64,000 bases of DNA from Acestrorhynchus altus (GCA_034509495.1 CM067505.1:9697532-9761531); one strand, 5' to 3'. Shown: positions 1 through 11,447, counted from the stretch's first letter. The notes: generated by a model not told the origin, from the sequence alone. Translations and numbers: made by a program.

Positions 1-322
1 GTCGCTTTCATCTCGGGGTGAAGCTGGCTCTGAAGCTGTGGTGCCCTCTTCACACAGCAGTCCAGCCTTTTGGAACCCACTGGTGATGGTAGATTCCTTC
101 GTGCTGCTCCACGCTGTTAGGATCCACTGACAGACATGCTAACTGAAAATTAACACTTTCTTCTGTGGTTTCCAACTTTGACTTCACAACTCTTTTCACT
201 TTCTGCTAAAGCGCCCCCTGGCGGGTGAAGTAAAATCCACAGAAAAGCTGCACCTCATTATAAGCCGCATGGTTTAAAGTGTGGAAAGAAAGTAGTGGCT
301 TATAGTCCAGAAAATACAGTGT
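1..322. mobile_element. Probable non-autonomous repeat, partial
   Basis: No coding potential was seen. The right part holds ATAAGCCGCATGGTTTAAAG and, near 296-315, GGCTTATAGTCCAGAAAATA. From memory this 'cggcttatagtccggaaaatac' type of string recurs as an interspersed repeat in many fish and amphibian genomes. The left end lies outside the window, so terminal repeats cannot be tested. The family is not assigned. Confidence 0.35.
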
Positions 323-754
323 TGTCATGTCTGTCTCGTGTCAGCCATGTCTTCCCTGTCAGTTTCCCCCATGTGCTCCTTAGCACATGGTTTGTGTTTG
401 TTTTTTCTTAGTCTCCTCCCTTTTCCACCCATTACCACCTGTGTCTTATCTGTTTACCAGCCCTCTCGTTAGTTTGTCCCAGCTGTTACCCATGTCACTT
501 TTGTATTTAAGACCTGTTGTCTTTGTCAGTCCACTGTAATGTTACCTATGAATGTAGCCAGTGTTTCTTTGTTTCTGTTTGTTACTGTTTTACTTTGTTA
601 GTTTAGGTTCTGTTTTGTTTCAGTCAGCCCTGTAGTTTTTATTTGGTTAGTGTATTCAGCTCGTCTTGTGCTTTGTGTTTTCACTATTAAATCATCAACC
701 CCTGCATTTGCTTCCGAACCCTTCCTCATCTCTTCTGCCCGACCGACCCTGACA
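323..754 (+). mobile_element. Solo-type LTR, gypsy-like (LTR A)
   Basis: It starts TGTCATG and ends CCCTGACA, giving the TG...CA termini of an LTR. A TATA-like TATTTAA lies at 504-510 and an ATTAAA polyadenylation-type signal at 686-691, so the LTR points to the + strand. The stretch after the signal (TAAATC.TCAACCC) resembles the matching part of the LTR at 1323-1633, suggesting related families. The 5-bp flanks (agtgt and gaggg) do not match, so no target-site duplication is visible. The retroelement-like reading frame to its right runs on the opposite strand, so this LTR is probably a separate insertion or a rearranged end. Confidence 0.65.
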
Positions 755-769
755 GAGGGACTGACCTGA

Positions 770-1305
770 AACCTATGGAAGCAGTGGGGTTGCCCAGTTT
801 TTTTGGAAGCAGACTGGCTTATCGTAGCAGGCAGTCTGGGCACAGTTCTTGAGGCTGAAATCCTGACAGGCTCCACCTTCTGGGCAGGAACACGGGCATT
901 GGGCCCCTCCTCCTGGACAGGAATGCCAATGGCAGGCTCCGCCCTCTGAACAGGAATGCCGGCAGGAAGCTCCGCACTCCTGAGGTCTGGGGACTGGGCT
1001 GGACAGTCCTGCGCCCGTAGCTCAGGAACTGCCACACCTCAGACATGTCATTCAGCTCAGACCCCCCATCAACAGCCCACCAGCAGGCATCGCCTCTCAC
1101 CAAGTCTGGCTCGAGGCTCGCAGCGCCAATCTTAGCGCCCCCCCCCAAAATTCTCCCCACCGGTTAAGTGGCAGTCCTCCAGTGAGGGAGGGCCCCGGGC
1201 ACGCCGCCTATGGCGCCTCCTCTGGCAGCTGGTCTTCACTGCGTACCTCCGCTCTGTAGTCTCTGGAGAACAGCTCTCGGCAAATCGCCAGATGGGTTCC
1301 TCCAT
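770..1305 (-). pseudogene. LTR-retroelement leader/gag-like region, broken
   Basis: Just inside the minus-strand LTR at 1323-1633 an ATG at 1303-1305 opens a 57-codon frame that stops at 1132-1134. It is rich in Arg (RRRHRRRAR) and Gly near its end. Further along the same strand, two overlapping frames (about 819-1160 and 598-1035) carry a degenerate tandem peptide built on G-I-P-V-Q-x-x-E-P, read as IPVQRAEP, IPVQEEGP and VPAQKVEP. The position, directly downstream of an LTR on the same strand, is what suggests a retroelement 5' internal region. No protease, RT or integrase motif follows, so the element is truncated or interrupted by LTR A. Frameshifts break what may once have been one frame. 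Confidence 0.45.
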
Positions 1306-1322
1306 GATCAGTCGGTATTCCT

Positions 1323-1633
1323 GTTACGTACGTGGACTCAATGAATGGGTAGGTAGCAGAAGTACATGCTGGGTTGAAGATTTATTAAACAAGGTATATA
1401 AACATAATAACCATAACAACAAGACATGCAGACAAATAAACAAGAAGACTGACCAAGACAGACTGGGAGTAAGGGGCTTATATACATAGAGAACATTAGA
1501 CAAGACTGGAACATGATAATGATGGGGCAGGGACACAGCTGGGAATGGGCAGAGACAGGACATGTGCTCAGAAGCACCAGGGGAGATAAACAAAACAAAG
1601 ACCAGACCAGAGGGGAAAGACAGATACATGACA
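1323..1633 (-). mobile_element. LTR, gypsy-like, minus strand (LTR B)
   Basis: On the top strand it runs TGTTACG...CATGACA, so on the minus strand it starts TGTCATG and ends GTAACA. Minus-strand TATATAA and AATAAA elements are present in the usual order. It shares the exact 20-mer CTGCCCCATCATTATCATGT (1511-1530, reverse strand) with the LTR at 4336-4630, so the two belong to one family in opposite orientations. An open frame on the same strand follows immediately (770-1305), consistent with this being a 5' LTR. Confidence 0.75.
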
Positions 1634-1634
1634 G

Positions 1635-1637
<3 letters not shown>

Positions 1638-1666
<29 letters not shown>
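1638..1666. repeat. (TA)n microsatellite
   Basis: A run of about 14 TA units lies four bases beyond the edge of LTR B. Confidence 0.95.
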
Positions 1667-1669
<3 letters not shown>

Positions 1670-1738
1670 AGTAATAAAAGCAACCATGCCTCACTTGTTT
1701 TATTAAAAGCATCCGCTGCCACAGAATGAGTCATGTCT

Positions 1739-2095
1739 TTAAATTGCAGACATGAGACCAAAACCAGAAAGTTTTACTGATGTATTCTGAGCTCTCTTGA
1801 TGAAGTCAACTCTTAATGAAGTTGATCCCCATGAATAATCGTTTCCTTGAGCTGGTGACAAGGCTGAATAGGAGCAAATGATGCATCTTTGTCTTTGTAA
1901 TTTGTAATTTGCTCTGGCAGTTTTGGTGCAATGTGTCCCAGGAGAATGCACACAGCCTTGATGTGCACTAGTGCTGATAGAGAGGCAATCGAAGAGGTAC
2001 GGGCCCAGCTGTACATGCCATTTTCTGTCTGTCAGGAAATTGTAGATCCATTTACAGATGGTATGGTGTCTTGTTTTTTTTGTGTTAAGGTTCAC
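1739..2095 (-). pseudogene. LINE reverse transcriptase fragment
   Basis: Minus-strand translation contains WIYNFLTDRKWHVQLG, then LSISTSAHQGCVHSP. This matches the well-known 'W...FLTDR.Q.V..G ... STGAPQGCVLSP' stretch of fish non-LTR retrotransposon RTs, with G-A-P altered to S-A-H. The catalytic (F/Y)ADD segment that should follow is not recognisable, because the reading runs into unrelated residues after the QGC motif. It is a short, dead 5'- and 3'-truncated copy. The clade is not certain; L2/CR1/Rex1-type is likely. Confidence 0.7.
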
Positions 2096-4083
2096 TCAGA
2101 TGTGGTAGCTCAGGGATAGTGCTCTAGGAATCTAGGGATTGTTGCAGGCCATCATCATCTACAGCACAGGTTCTCAGTGCAGATCATGGAGTACCACTGC
2201 CCCCATTGCGTACCATTGCCATTATTCTTATAGGGATTCTCCCAAATTGTTAATTAGTATATTAGTTCATTAATTCATTACACTCATTACTCTGTTCATC
2301 TGGGTTAGGATATTTGTCAATGATAAAATGGGATACATCTGAGGGACAGTGAGAGAATTAAAGCATAGGTTCTCTGTAAAAGGCTTTCACATGTCCTAAA
2401 TGTAATTGATTATTTGCACACACCTTTAGTGCACAAACGCAGCATTTCATTTTTATTTTAGCACATAAGCTACAAGACTAATATTGCTAACACACACCAA
2501 ACACACTAAGTTATAATTGACAAAGCCACATTAACACGTTTACGGAGATCTGTATGTGGTTAGTATGTGTAAGTGTGTGTAGATATGTTTTTGCTTTCTT
2601 ATTGAGATGTCTAGTTTGACTTTGTAACATTAGCGTTATAAAGTCTTATGCACAAATTGTTTTAGCAAATTAGATTTATTTTTCTTTAAGGTAGAGAAAA
2701 TCTGAACATCATTTTGTTTGAATAACAATAAAAGATTTAAAGCAGTCAGAGACTGCAAACTACAAACTGTCATAGTAGCTACCCAAACAAAAAGAAATAA
2801 AACTGAAAGAACACTGGTTTCTTTTTATTAGGAGAAAAGATGAGATCAACACCTGCATTTAACTGTCAGACATTCTGGACACAACTGAAAATATGACATT
2901 ACCCTTTGCATTGATGACAGTAGAAAGATTTCTGATTTTAATATTAAAAAAAGTTAACAACTGTTTCTGATGTGAATATTATTCTGCCAAGACTGGGGAG
3001 ATACGTCTCAACAAAAAGAATTAAGCCACCTATGAGACAATATTTTGATCAAAATAAGAAAACCTTAGGGTTCATAGCTGAATTTCAGGAACAGGAGCTG
3101 AATTTGTGAGAAGTAAATCTCATTCAAATGAACAGTGTCCAGACAATTGCATGAAAAAGAACATCTTAATAGGTAACATCTCTCAAACACTCCTGGGTAG
3201 CATAAGACTGCATCCAATCACAAAGAGCCAAGTTTGACTCCCATTCATACCATATCTTTAGCTCAGTAAAACCTGAGTACACTTGATGAGCATCCCTCCT
3301 CCAGCAAAGTAAGTTAGCCTCTGTAAGCTCATATCTTCCACCCAAAATGATATTCTGTTTTTATCACATGCTTCATATGTTCCCACATTATTAAACACAG
3401 GCAGTGTTGTGTACTGATTCAATTAATTGAAAAATAGGCTTCATTTACTATGTGCATCTAGTGGTAGAAAAACATTCTAATTAGATATTGTGTGTCTAAT
3501 TAAAACAGCTGATGCTTCAGATAATGCTGTTGCAAGTAAACACTGCTGTTTACCAGTTATTAAACAATGTGGGGAATTTTATTGTCAGTGTCTCTGGGGT
3601 GCAAGTCCAACTTGATTATTTGAGTTTGAATTGTTGGTCTCTGGGTCTATAACAGGTAAATTAAGTATACTAGCTAAAATAATAATTACTGTGAAAGTTT
3701 TAAAATATTGTGATTTGTGACAAAATCATTCTTATACAAAGATTTGATCTATGACACTAGCTAACATACATTACATAACTAACATTTCAACCAAACATTC
3801 CAACCATTTCAAGTTGTGTTTTTCTCTCCTCTTCAACACAAACATTTGTACAATATTCATACATACACGATTAAGGTGCACTGCATGAAAATATGTACCA
3901 TTTATACAAACATATTTGTACATTTTGTACTTACAGTATATTAGAATTCACAAGACGCTTCCTTCTTGAACAAAAATTGAGAATACAGTGTTGCCACAGC
4001 ATTCCTAAAAATTCATTTGTAGATGGAAGCTCTGCAGAAATTTCACCTTCTACTATAGATATTGTATATGATATACATCATAT
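2096..4083. other. Unassigned AT-rich sequence
   Basis: No supported gene was found. A short stretch at about 2163-2205 (CACAGGTTCTCAGTGCAGAT, then GGAGTACCACT) resembles the common fish repeat 'ggttctcaatccaggtcctggagtaccac'. The rest is low-GC sequence with short, unremarkable frames. Confidence 0.5.
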
Positions 4084-4335
4084 GCACCAGTTCCGTCTCC
4101 TGTTCAGAAGGTGGCGCCCGCCGCCAGTGTCCGTTCTGGTGTTTGGTTTTGTCATTCCAGTCCCTGTCACTGTGTACGTGTCAGTCCCTGTCAGTGTCTT
4201 GGTTCCTGTACCTAGTCCTGTCGTGTCTCCTGTTCATGTTTAGTCCTGTCTGTCCTGTTTTGTTCATGGTTCCTCTTTTGTTCTGGCCCATTCTATTGTT
4301 CGTTTCAGAGCCCCGGGAGAGGGAGAGGGGCCAAC
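4084..4335 (+). mobile_element. 3' internal end of an LTR retroelement with polypurine tract
   Basis: Directly upstream of the LTR at 4336 is a purine-rich stretch (about 4314-4330, GGGAGAGGGAGAGGGG). This is the expected position and composition of a polypurine tract that primes plus-strand synthesis. The preceding pyrimidine- and GT-rich sequence holds repeated CAGTCCCTGTCA-type words and has no readable RT or integrase. Only the terminal few hundred bases of the element remain. Confidence 0.6.
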
Positions 4336-4630
4336 TGTCACGTATGTTCCTCCCTGTGGTCTGTCTGTTTTGTTTACCTTCCCATGTGCTTTTGTAACCC
4401 TGCCCCATCATTATCATGTACCAGCCATGTCAAATGTCATTGTGTATATAACTCCCTTGTCTTTTGTTAGTTCTTGTCGGTCTTTGTGGTTATGTGGCTT
4501 TGTAACTTTGTGTTTCGTCGTCTTAGTGTTTAGTGTCAATACATACAACCCAGCGTGTACGTCCGCCCATACCTATGTGTCCGTGAATCGATACATGCAT
4601 ATTACTCTCTTTTAGTGCTTACAGTGACGA
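4336..4630 (+). mobile_element. 3' LTR, gypsy-like (LTR C)
   Basis: It begins TGTCACG right after the polypurine tract and ends about TTACAGTGACGA. The terminal CA expected at the 3' end has decayed. A GTATATAA TATA-like box (about 4443-4450) lies downstream of the 20-mer CTGCCCCATCATTATCATGT at 4400-4419, which is shared exactly with LTR B. The CAACCCAGCGTGTAC region also parallels LTR B. The orientation is plus. Confidence 0.7.
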
Positions 4631-5494
4631 CTGCGTGATCCTAACAAAACAGAATGGCAAAGTGGTAATCAGTTTCATTTGTGAATTTTTTCTTTCTTTC
4701 TGACATATCATAACCATAATGCTTTGCATCTCTGTCACTTGAATTCCTATGTTCTGTGGAGGTCACTTGACAGAGAAGCCACAGTACTGTAGCACTGAAG
4801 AAGTATTTTGATGAAAAGAGACTTGCACTGCTAAAATTTGCTAAAATTTGCTTTTATTCAATTAAAAACAATGAGACTAAAATAATCTGAAAGCAGAGCT
4901 AGGACAACTTCATTTGATAAAAACAAGGACAAACAAGGTCCCAACTACAGCAAGGCTACAAACAACACCATGTCCATTGGAAATTAAACAATCAAGTTGT
5001 AATGGAAGTGCATAAGAATAAATTAAAATATATCCCTACATTTTCACAGAATTGATTCCAAGTGCTGAATTTCCATTGGGTAGCTGGCCATGGTAATTCT
5101 AAGTATACAGACCAAAGAGATTTTGTTGCAAGTGAAGGAGGCCACTATAAAGCTAACAAATAAATTAATACATTTTAAAAATGAAAACTTTCAGATATAG
5201 CAATCAACCAATCAATCAATTAACTTTTAGAAATGGACAAACTAACAATTAGACATATTCTTTAAAGCAGAAATGCACTTGCAAGTTCATCAGTAGCAAA
5301 GGCAGGTAAAGTGGGTGATCATTTAAATATTTATTTGAGAAAAACCCCTTCACAACATCTAGTGAAACCAAATATACTTAGAAAGGATGGTAATATCATT
5401 GTCAAAGTGTATAACCAAGAAGCTCCTTAGTTATGAACTTTGTCTGTAAATGTAAATACAATTCATTGGTTAGTCCCAAGAACATAAAAAGAGT
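4631..5494. other. Unassigned AT-rich sequence
   Basis: I see no gene, array or recognisable element here. Confidence 0.5.
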
Positions 5495-6065
5495 TTGCTA
5501 GTAAACATCATCAAAAGCCTTCTCTGTCTTGAAAAAAGATTTGTTGGACAGTTGAAACCAATATTAACTTGTACCAGAAGGAAAGAAAGAGTATGGAAAA
5601 GATATGGAATCGCTAATGATCTAAAGCATACCACCTTATCTGCCAAACATAATGCAGGCAGAGGACATGGGCATTTATTGGTACGAATGGAACTGGCTCG
5701 TAGATAAAGCTATTATTATATTATACACTATTGCTGCTCAGATTTAGTCAAATGCTGCAAAACTGATTGGCAAATGGATAGTGTCCAGAAATGCAACCCA
5801 AGAGCTTTTAAAGCTAAATGGAATCTTCTTAAATGGTTTGTCAGTTATCTAGCCTTAAGCTTAAGCTTTCACTTACTGAAGACAAAACTGAGGTTCAAAA
5901 GACACATGAAACATGTAGAAACTGAACATGGGTGCAGTAAAGGTCTGGTAAAACATCCCCAGCATTATTTGATGATCCCATGGGTTGCAGAATCCATGCA
6001 TTTACTGTTTGCAAAGGTTTTGCATCAAAGTATTATATATAATATTACTGCTTTATTGCATACAT
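5495..6065 (+). pseudogene. Tc1-like transposase relic, C-terminal half
   Basis: Two frames carry remnants of a Tc1/mariner transposase. The first (5495-5707) has a RRKERVWKRYG-like block of the WRRPG type. After 5735, NAAKLIGKW-like sequence is followed by SFHLLKTKL (about 5863-5890), matching the 'HAFHLLKTKLKSK' region downstream of the catalytic Glu. Residues LMIPWVAESMHLLFAKVLHQS then match the family's C-terminal stretch. Between GKW and the 'ATQELLK' segment the part that should hold the second catalytic Asp (..DNDPKH) is missing. It is a dead copy with frameshifts and no recognised terminal inverted repeats. Its family differs from the Tc1 relics at 29-31, 33 and 36.5 kb. Confidence 0.65.
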
Positions 6066-7551
6066 AACAAATCAGTTGTAATTACACCAAATCAGCATAG
6101 TAATACAGATAAATGTTCTCTGTGCATTTAACAAATTTGATCACTGACAGGTACACATATTTAGATTTTTACCTGGCACAATTTGACTCACAGAATACAA
6201 TTAACATTTAAGATCATAAGGCCAATTTTGTGAGATGTTTTTGTAGTTTGACTTGTATTGGAAATGTACTTATAGGAGATGCCAGATAATTTAGTTATTT
6301 TCAGGAGACCCTAGGCACCTCATTTCATTAGAGATGTAAATATTATCAGGATTAAAACATTTGTATGAATTTGACCATGCTTTTTAAAGAAAGTTGGGCT
6401 TTTGTTGTTTTTGGTTGTTATTGTTTTTTTGGTTTTTTTTTTGCTGATAAAAACTATAAAACACATCAGGAATGCATTGAAACTGCAATAATATTAATGA
6501 GTTATTTGCAGTTGATTAGATTGTCAAGGATACTTGACAGTAGTCCAAAAAAAGTAATATCCCACTCAGGTTGCAAGAGTTAAGACAAAATTGAAAAAGA
6601 TTTAGCACATAAGGCTGCCAACATCAGATATAGTCAAGTGATGCTGCTACTATGTTACATAGTTAACTAGTTTATATATTTTCCAACTGGACAGCAAGAA
6701 CACTTCATTTCTTGTGCTGAACTTCCACATGCTTCTGTGTTGTTATAGCATTGCAATTACTGGGTGTTAATAAGCAAACCCTCCAGTATAGGAATTTCAT
6801 TAGTTGCCTACTGGAGGTACAGTTTTTGGCTTGTTGGTGGTTAGTGATATCCATGTTAAACAACAGAGGTGGATAAATTCAGAATTCTTGCTACATCCAT
6901 ATATATATATATATTTTTAAAGGTAGCATAACTGGTGCCCTATGATTGGCAAAACAGCCTTCACCAAAACTTCTGACAACATTTCAATATCCTCCATTAA
7001 CTATGTCGGCATTCCAGTCTTCAATAACAGCCCAGTTGGCATTCAGCAAGCAGATACAAAGGAGTTGGTATTCCACTCTCCACTGCCAGTAAAAGTTCAA
7101 GTTGCATATCAGCCCATTCCAGAGGTTGTCTTACTTGTCACCATGCTAACACTGCTACAAGCTGTCTAGGCCATATACTCAAAGGCATAGTGGTTGAAGG
7201 CTAAGACTGAAGATCAGTTTTTTATGAATCTGTGACCCAGAAAACATTCAGAGCAACTCAGAGATAAACAACAAATGCTCAATCTAGTCACAGCTCTGCA
7301 TTGATGGTGTATAATTGTTGAAATTTCAGAAACCATCCTTCAAAATCTTGAGGAGAATTAAGACTTACAGGTGAGGGGATTCCAGCACATTAAGAAGAAT
7401 GGGCCTTATTCACTATGCATTCTTTAGCTTCTTCTTCAAAAACCCTCATATGCCGTTTTCCCAAATATTCTGACATACAGCAGTGTCCTGTTATTTGGGA
7501 TCTGTTCGGTTCACCAGGACAAAATGATTCATAATCAAGAGTAGAGCTGTA
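6066..7551. other. Unassigned sequence with short simple repeats
   Basis: No gene was found. A T-rich tract sits at 6421-6443 and a short (AT)n at about 6898-6914. Short frames have no recognisable motif. Confidence 0.5.
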
Positions 7552-7930
7552 GGGTCCTGAGTGGTGTAGTGGGCTAAGGAGCTACCACTATGATCCTGGG
7601 GTTGCAGGTTTGAATCCAGATTCATTAGCAGCCAGGGTCCAGAGGGAGAGAACCTGGCTTACTCTCCCTCAAGGGCTGGGTAGGCACTCTTCCCCACATC
7701 ACATAAGTGCACTGCTGGTTGGTGCAGCCGTCTGCCTCCACCGTGTCAGAACCGGGGATCTGGCATTCTCCTCCAAGTGCGATGGCTGCCTGGCAATGAT
7801 ACAAATGGCGGCAGTTTGAAAAGAGGCGGTAGGCATCCTGTCACATGACTCGGAGGAAACATGTGATGTGGGAGACAACTTAGGGGGATGGGTAATTGGC
7901 ATGTCTAAATTACTAGGGGGCAAAAACCAG
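7552..7930 (+). mobile_element. tRNA-derived SINE, near full length
   Basis: It starts GGGTCCTGAGTGGTGTAGTG, with an A-box-like GTGGTGTAGTGG at 7561-7572 and a B box GGTTTGAATCC at 7607-7617, in correct RNA polymerase III spacing. A tRNA-unrelated body follows (CAGAGGGAGAGAACCTGGCT...CTCCCTCAAGG). The copy ends about TTACTAGGGGGC. A second, shorter copy of the same family lies at 9634. No anticodon stem of a functional tRNA was recognised. Confidence 0.8.
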
Positions 7931-9002
7931 AAAGTTCACATAAACATAAAAAAGAGGAGTGCTGTGAACAATTCTAAAACACATCATAAATCTCACCAAA
8001 TTTAAGGAAATAGGATGACATTGGAGAACGAGACCCAAGGTTTCTATGTTCTCTATATAACATAAACTGATTATGGTAGGTATAGCTCATGTGGCGTACA
8101 AAACCTGTTGAAATGGGTTCAGGACAACATGGAAAAGGACAAATATTAGTGTTCTGGGCATTTTGCAAGTCAAAGGCAACTTGGAGTGTCAGGGAATGTT
8201 TTCAAATGAACAATGTAATAGGCTTGTATTTGACAGAAACACTTCAGGTGTATTTTTTTCTTTCTTTTCTATCCTACTTCTTGACTTACACATTCTTCAG
8301 ATTGAGAACAGCTGTAGTAGCAAAGGTTTCTTGGTGCAGCCCAAGATTAACCCATTGCTCTTGAAACAGGTGGCTCTTGGTTCCTGACTGATTCTTAAAC
8401 GAAGCTAAACTGAGAAAGCAAGAAACATGAGAGCCAGTGACCCTGACATAGTTAGAACATTAAGCAAGACTGACTGCCAAAAACTTTTGTCTGTTAGTCC
8501 ATTCATAAACAGGAAGAAATATCAACAAAGTTCAACTGAAGAATGATGATTGAAACTATTCTTGCATGAGTTTCTCATTTATGACTTTTGTTGTTTTAGA
8601 ATCGCTGAAGGCAAACAACCTAATGAGAAACTGGCAGTGTTTTATCAACAAAACCACAGTGCCTCTAAAATGACTGCCAAGTTCCAGAAGTATTCTTTGT
8701 AATCAGTCAGAAAGAAAACCAGCATTAAAATGCAAGCAAAAAAACATATTTTTCACATAAACATAAAATAATACTGCAGCATTACAAATACTGATGGTCT
8801 GTGTTATCATAGAATTATGACGACAAATTATCATTATTAATATATTATCATATTATCACTGGAAGCAGGAGGTCAATGCAGGAACTTAGCAGGAGACAAT
8901 CAGTTAACAATGGATAACGAGGGCATCACTACATTTCATTAAAAAAAAAAGAATCCTGCCATGCTTCAGGTAGTTTTCCCCAGGACAGCTGTATGAGGAG
9001 GC
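7931..9002. other. Unassigned AT-rich sequence
   Basis: No gene is supported. An A-run lies at 8940-8951. Confidence 0.5.
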
Positions 9003-9400
9003 AATCAAGGAAAATGAATTAAGAGCTTTATCTGACTACTGTACAATGAAGTGAACTCTCTTTGATCTCAGGAGCAATAATAATGAGGTACAATAAGAGG
9101 CAATCTGAGCAACCTCATTATTTCAACATAAACTGCAACTACAATATTTCAATCTCCATATCAAATCGAACCAACAAAGCTCAATGAAACCATTTCCCCT
9201 TCTAAAAGCATTTTCAATCAACCAAGGTGATTCCATTTTACTGGAAATCATTGTACACTATAATGTCTGAGAGGAAGAAGACTCAATTTCTGAGAGGAAA
9301 ACTTAATTTCTGCTGAAGGAATGCTTTTTGCTCTTAAGGACATCAACTCCAAAGCAAAGACAGGCCACGGACAGATAAGATTGCTATTTTTACACAGACA
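9003..9400. promoter_or_regulatory. Candidate conserved non-coding element
   Basis: This 400-bp block has no transposon signature or microsatellite and no open frame of note, and it looks less degenerate than its surroundings. It contains several TAAT/ATTA cores, CTTTGATC (TCF/LEF-like, near 9060) and AGATAAG (GATA-like, near 9375). The assignment rests on appearance and motif content only, since conservation cannot be tested here. Confidence 0.2.
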
Positions 9401-9633
9401 TATTTTTACACCACAACAACAAAGAGGTTTATACTGGATTTATAACTGAAATTATATAGAAATTGTTTTAAATATCTGAAGCTGTTAAAAATTGTTTCTA
9501 CCATTTTTTTTATTCTAGCGTTGTTTACTAACAAATTCACTGGACAGCTATACTTTTGTACTAATAGCTAAATAAATGAAAACATTGTTTCACTGATATT
9601 TATTGGTGTGTAATAATACAGAAATTTAGTTTA

Positions 9634-9805
9634 GGGTGCCAAGTGGCGTAGTGGCGCTACCACTATGATCCCGGGGTCGCTGGTTCGAATCCAGGTTCAT
9701 GCTGCTCACTATCGGCAGCCGGGGTCCAGAGGGAGAGAAATTGGCTTGCTCTCCCTCAAGGGGTGGTTAGATGGTAGTCTTCTCACATCTCACAAGTGAT
9801 ATAAA
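9634..9805 (+). mobile_element. tRNA-derived SINE, 3'-truncated copy
   Basis: It is the same family as the copy at 7552. An A box lies in AAGTGGCGTAGTGG (9641-9654) and a canonical B box GGTTCGAATCC at 9682-9692, followed by the shared body AGAGGGAGAGAAATTGGCTT and CTCCCTCAAGGGGTGG. The sequence stops matching after about 9805, so roughly half of the body is missing compared with the copy at 7552. The better-preserved B box suggests a younger or less mutated copy. Confidence 0.8.
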
Positions 9806-11053
9806 CTGTTACAATACTTGCTTTATTTTAGTTAAACAATTTTTTAATTAAAGTCATTAAATTCATTAATTAAATTCATAAAGCCAGCTCTCACTATGAA
9901 TTCAAATCTGCTTCAAATCACTGCTATTACTTCCACTAAGAAAGAGAATAAATAATATAGGGGTCAATATTGGGGGAATTCTCTCTAATGAAGGTTTCCC
10001 AGACAGTGACGTACTGTCAGAGAAAAATTCCTTAACATTTTTCTCAGAGCATGTCAAATAAATATTTCTGTAGGTGAATTCCAAATCCCCTGGTAATAGT
10101 GAGAAAAAATTATAAATCTGCTGAAGGTAGAAGTGCTCAATATCACAATATTTATGGTAAGGTTTGTTATCTTAAAACGTAGTATACTTTTCTAAGCACA
10201 TCACAGCTATTGTCAACACTTAAAGAATAATCTCCATCTATTTATTTTATTACAAAGACTATAATTAGCCCAGTTTAATTGAATGTATGTCAGTATTTTT
10301 TCAAAATAAGTCAGAAGTAGTTTAAAAAAATCTGCTCACTATTATCACATTTTGCCTGCATGTCAAAATATCATGACATTCATTATGATTTATTATGCAC
10401 CTCAATAATTCCAAAGCAAGAGCAAGACTTGTTGGGACAAGGCTTGTTAATTTCATCAATAATATACACATTACTTGTTTAAAGACTGCATTGGGGAAGA
10501 AGGTGAACCAACAGGACATGACTAAATTTTACTTGAACAAGGCATTCCAACTGCTCCAATGGTGCCACTGCTAGGTCTGCCCACCACTCTGGGCATGTGT
10601 GCTTACTATCTCCACACGTTGTGGTCACTATGCTGTATAGTTTAAAGGTCAAATTATTTGCATGCTACTCAAATATTGATTCAGTGCCTCTTCTTTGCTT
10701 TTTCTTCTAGTTATGAAACAAACACTGGTCGGCAGTCGATCATAGAGGGCTACTTACATCCTACTTCACATTAGCCCCCACATTAAAGGAGGGAGACTAA
10801 GTCTTTGTAGACCAAGAAAGAGGAGGAGGAGGAATATAATAAGTATGTATTTGAACTTGTACTGCAGACGGGAGAGGAGGTGATGACTGATGCTACTGCT
10901 CAATGATGGATAGTGGTGGTGTGAAGGGAATTGAAACATTGTGTGATTATTGGTTCAAATTAGTTTTCCTGCTGCTGGTATATGGTGATATAACCAAACA
11001 TCATAAGGCACATAGATGTGCACAAAAGTCATTACACTTTGATCACAGATTAA
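9806..11053. other. Unassigned AT-rich sequence
   Basis: No gene, array or transposon was recognised. Confidence 0.5.

Positions 11054-11122
<69 letters not shown>
11054..11122. repeat. (AAT)n microsatellite
   Basis: About 22 uninterrupted AAT/TAA units. On the minus strand it produces a meaningless poly-Leu frame. Confidence 0.97.
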
Positions 11123-11124
<2 letters not shown>

Positions 11125-11446
11125 TGTCTTTTCAATATGATATGGCATAAAATACTCACCCAGTAACAGCAGATAAAAGGTCATTGCTGATAAAGGGAGT
11201 ATGCAGATTGTTAATACTACACAGGAGTAAATATAATGATGGACATTATGTAACAAAGTAAAAAGGCCCAGTTTGATTTCAGTGCTTTCAATACTAATCT
11301 GAAGAAGCTACTGTGCCTCTAATCTAAGGGTGATCTGCATTAGCTATTCATTTTGGCTAAGCTATGATCTTCATCTGTTTGAGCTTCTAGTAAAATCACT
11401 AATCAAATGCCTATAGAGGAGTACTGCCTCTGAGAATATATACAAA

Positions 11447-11447
<1 letters not shown>

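Noticed and set aside
323..1633. One complete LTR element between LTR A and LTR B
   Set aside because: The LTRs point in opposite directions, differ in sequence, and no polymerase region lies between them.
7552..9692. tRNA genes suggested by A and B boxes
   Set aside because: The boxes are followed by a shared non-tRNA body in both places, so they are SINE heads rather than tRNA genes.
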